A stretch of 64,000 nucleotides of DNA, from contig NZ_NXLW01000002.1 in the NCBI RefSeq assembly GCF_003364265.1, positions 1 through 64,000 of the forward strand. Reading direction: 5' to 3'. Positions 63,310 through 64,000 of the stretch are shown here, piece after piece. The notes below the pieces were generated by a model. The model had not been told where the DNA came from and did not search any database. It saw nothing but the letters and a program-made list of their open reading frames with translations. The translations under genes and the position numbers were made by a program. Origin of the DNA: Helicobacter aurati. GTDB taxonomy: Bacteria > Campylobacterota > Campylobacteria > Campylobacterales > Helicobacteraceae. Positions within the stretch are counted from its first letter, which is position 1. Every line of letters starts with the position of its first letter.

Positions 63310-63661
63310 ATTATCCTCATTTATTATCAACTTCGAAAATCATAGCACAAAATCAAAAAGAAATAACCTTAATACAAAAGTATTTAAGATTCATAAATTA
63401 CGACAATATTGCATAGAGATGTGCGTTATGTGTTCATGTTAAATACTCATTTCACTCTTTCATATTTCATTAATGCTAGAATGAAAACATCCAATGCTTT
63501 CATTGTCTGAACAGAATGAAATGTTGAGTATTTATAATTATAAAAATGAATACTAAATCTATTACAAAAAATATTAATTTCAAGTAAATGAATTTTCAAC
63601 AAAACTTAAGTTAAATACTATACAATATTTAATATTTTCTATAAGTTTCGAAAGGAAAAAA
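63310..63661. other. 352-base spacer with nested inverted repeats before the SUFU gene
   Basis: An outer imperfect repeat joins AAATACTCA at 63441 with TGAGTATTT ending at 63533. Inside are two more stems: TTTCATT/AATGAAA and CAATG/CATTG. Together they could fold as a branched RNA or cruciform. A TACAAT -10 at 63621-63626 and GAAAGGA ribosome site serve the next gene. I see no coding capacity. Confidence 0.5.
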
Positions 63662-64000
63662 ATGACTTTAGAACAATACAAACAATATGCCCAGACCAAT
63701 GAAGAATGGACGCCGGGTTGGGAAGCAATAGATGCAGCATTCGAATCTCTTTATCCACAGCAAAAACCCAAGCATTACGCAACCAATTTAGTTTCTCGCG
63801 CAAATCTTGGTGGTGACCAATATTTAGATGGATATAGCATTTATACTTCTTTGCATGATTATTTTCATATCGTTACTTACGGCATGAGTGAACTGTATGT
63901 TAATGAGGAATCTTTTGGCGGAGAATGGAGTGGATGGGGATATGAAATGACTTTTAAACTCAACTCAAAAAATCAACAAGACTGTCTATGGGTATTCAAT
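63662..64000 (+). CDS. SUFU-domain protein, 5' part, runs off the right edge
   Basis: The first 113 codons, open to the end of the window. TNEEWTPGWEAIDAAFESLYPQQKPKHYATN and LHDYFHIVTYGMSELYVNEESFGGEWSGWGYEMTFKL are the classical SUFU (suppressor of fused) start, with GGEWSGWGYEMTF as signature. Bacterial SUFU proteins are often immunity proteins against toxins, but some are free-standing. Start ATG is supported by AAAGGA. The neighbour that would tell the toxin, if any, lies outside the window. Confidence 0.85.
   Translation, partial: MTLEQYKQYAQTNEEWTPGWEAIDAAFESLYPQQKPKHYATNLVSRANLGGDQYLDGYSIYTSLHDYFHIVTYGMSELYVNEESFGGEWSGWGYEMTFKLNSKNQQDCLWVFN

Overview
The window is a continuous stretch of AT-rich chromosome from a Helicobacter species, most likely an enterohepatic-type one rather than H. 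pylori. Evidence for the genus: an HsrA (HP1043-type) orphan response regulator with no phosphorylatable Asp, a cbpA-hspR pair, an FrxA-type nitroreductase, fliN next to a FliO with a large periplasmic part, an rluD/FN3/trmB/ftsE/ftsX/envC-like cluster, extended -10 promoters of the TGnTATAAT type, and a poly-G phase-variable glycosyltransferase. hisIE, argB, ilvE, purH, metE and ugd indicate more biosynthetic capacity than H. pylori. The species assignment is inference. I found no tRNA, rRNA, CRISPR array, insertion sequence or prophage.

Layout. 1-5200 (+): 3' end of a divergent gamma-glutamyltranspeptidase, hsrA, a small protein behind a good sigma-54 promoter, an uncharacterised coiled-coil/receiver-like protein, a HIT hydrolase and an ankyrin protein. 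5246-9179 (-): DUF2393-like membrane protein, hisIE, an SPFH protein, ilvE. 9425-14143: a PiT phosphate permease, then an amino-acid ABC permease and ATPase without a binding protein, and ccoG. 14358-19198 (+): an ABC-F ATPase, a MacB-like ATPase, a GT8 glycosyltransferase switched off by a 12-G tract, and tatC. 19243-22226 (-): an HDOD protein, ugd and a cytochrome c. 22323-31683: ileS; fliN-fliO-tonB-like (-); divergent DedA and carbonic anhydrase; rbfA-rimP (-); purH. 31789-33958 (-): a second small protein behind a sigma-54 promoter, and enolase. 34115-41708 (+): nitroreductase, metE, fliP, a hydrolase-like protein, then nrdB, a nitrilase-type hydrolase and pcm packed with overlaps. 41746-48175: argB, a META protein, comM, a Bax-inhibitor-1 protein, an ABC ATPase/permease pair and a metallophosphatase. 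48203-56519 (-): nhaC-rluD-FN3 protein-trmB-ftsE-ftsX-envC, probably one operon. 56706-64000: a second DedA; mqnP-hyp-hyp-yhhQ-bpt (-); cbpA-hspR (+); engB (-); and the start of a SUFU-domain gene.

How it fits together. Most of this is housekeeping and motility. fliP, fliN, fliO and the two small genes behind sigma-54-type promoters (147 aa and 195 aa) point to flagellar assembly. FtsE, FtsX and the degenerate LytM protein should control cell-wall hydrolysis at division. CbpA and HspR form an autoregulated stress circuit. The GT8 gene gives on/off variation of a surface glycan. I do not see a clear undescribed multi-gene system. The best leads are the GGT-family protein with a changed glutamate pocket, the two sigma-54-driven small genes, the coiled-coil/receiver-like protein, the phase-variable GT8 gene, and the structured DNA before the SUFU gene.
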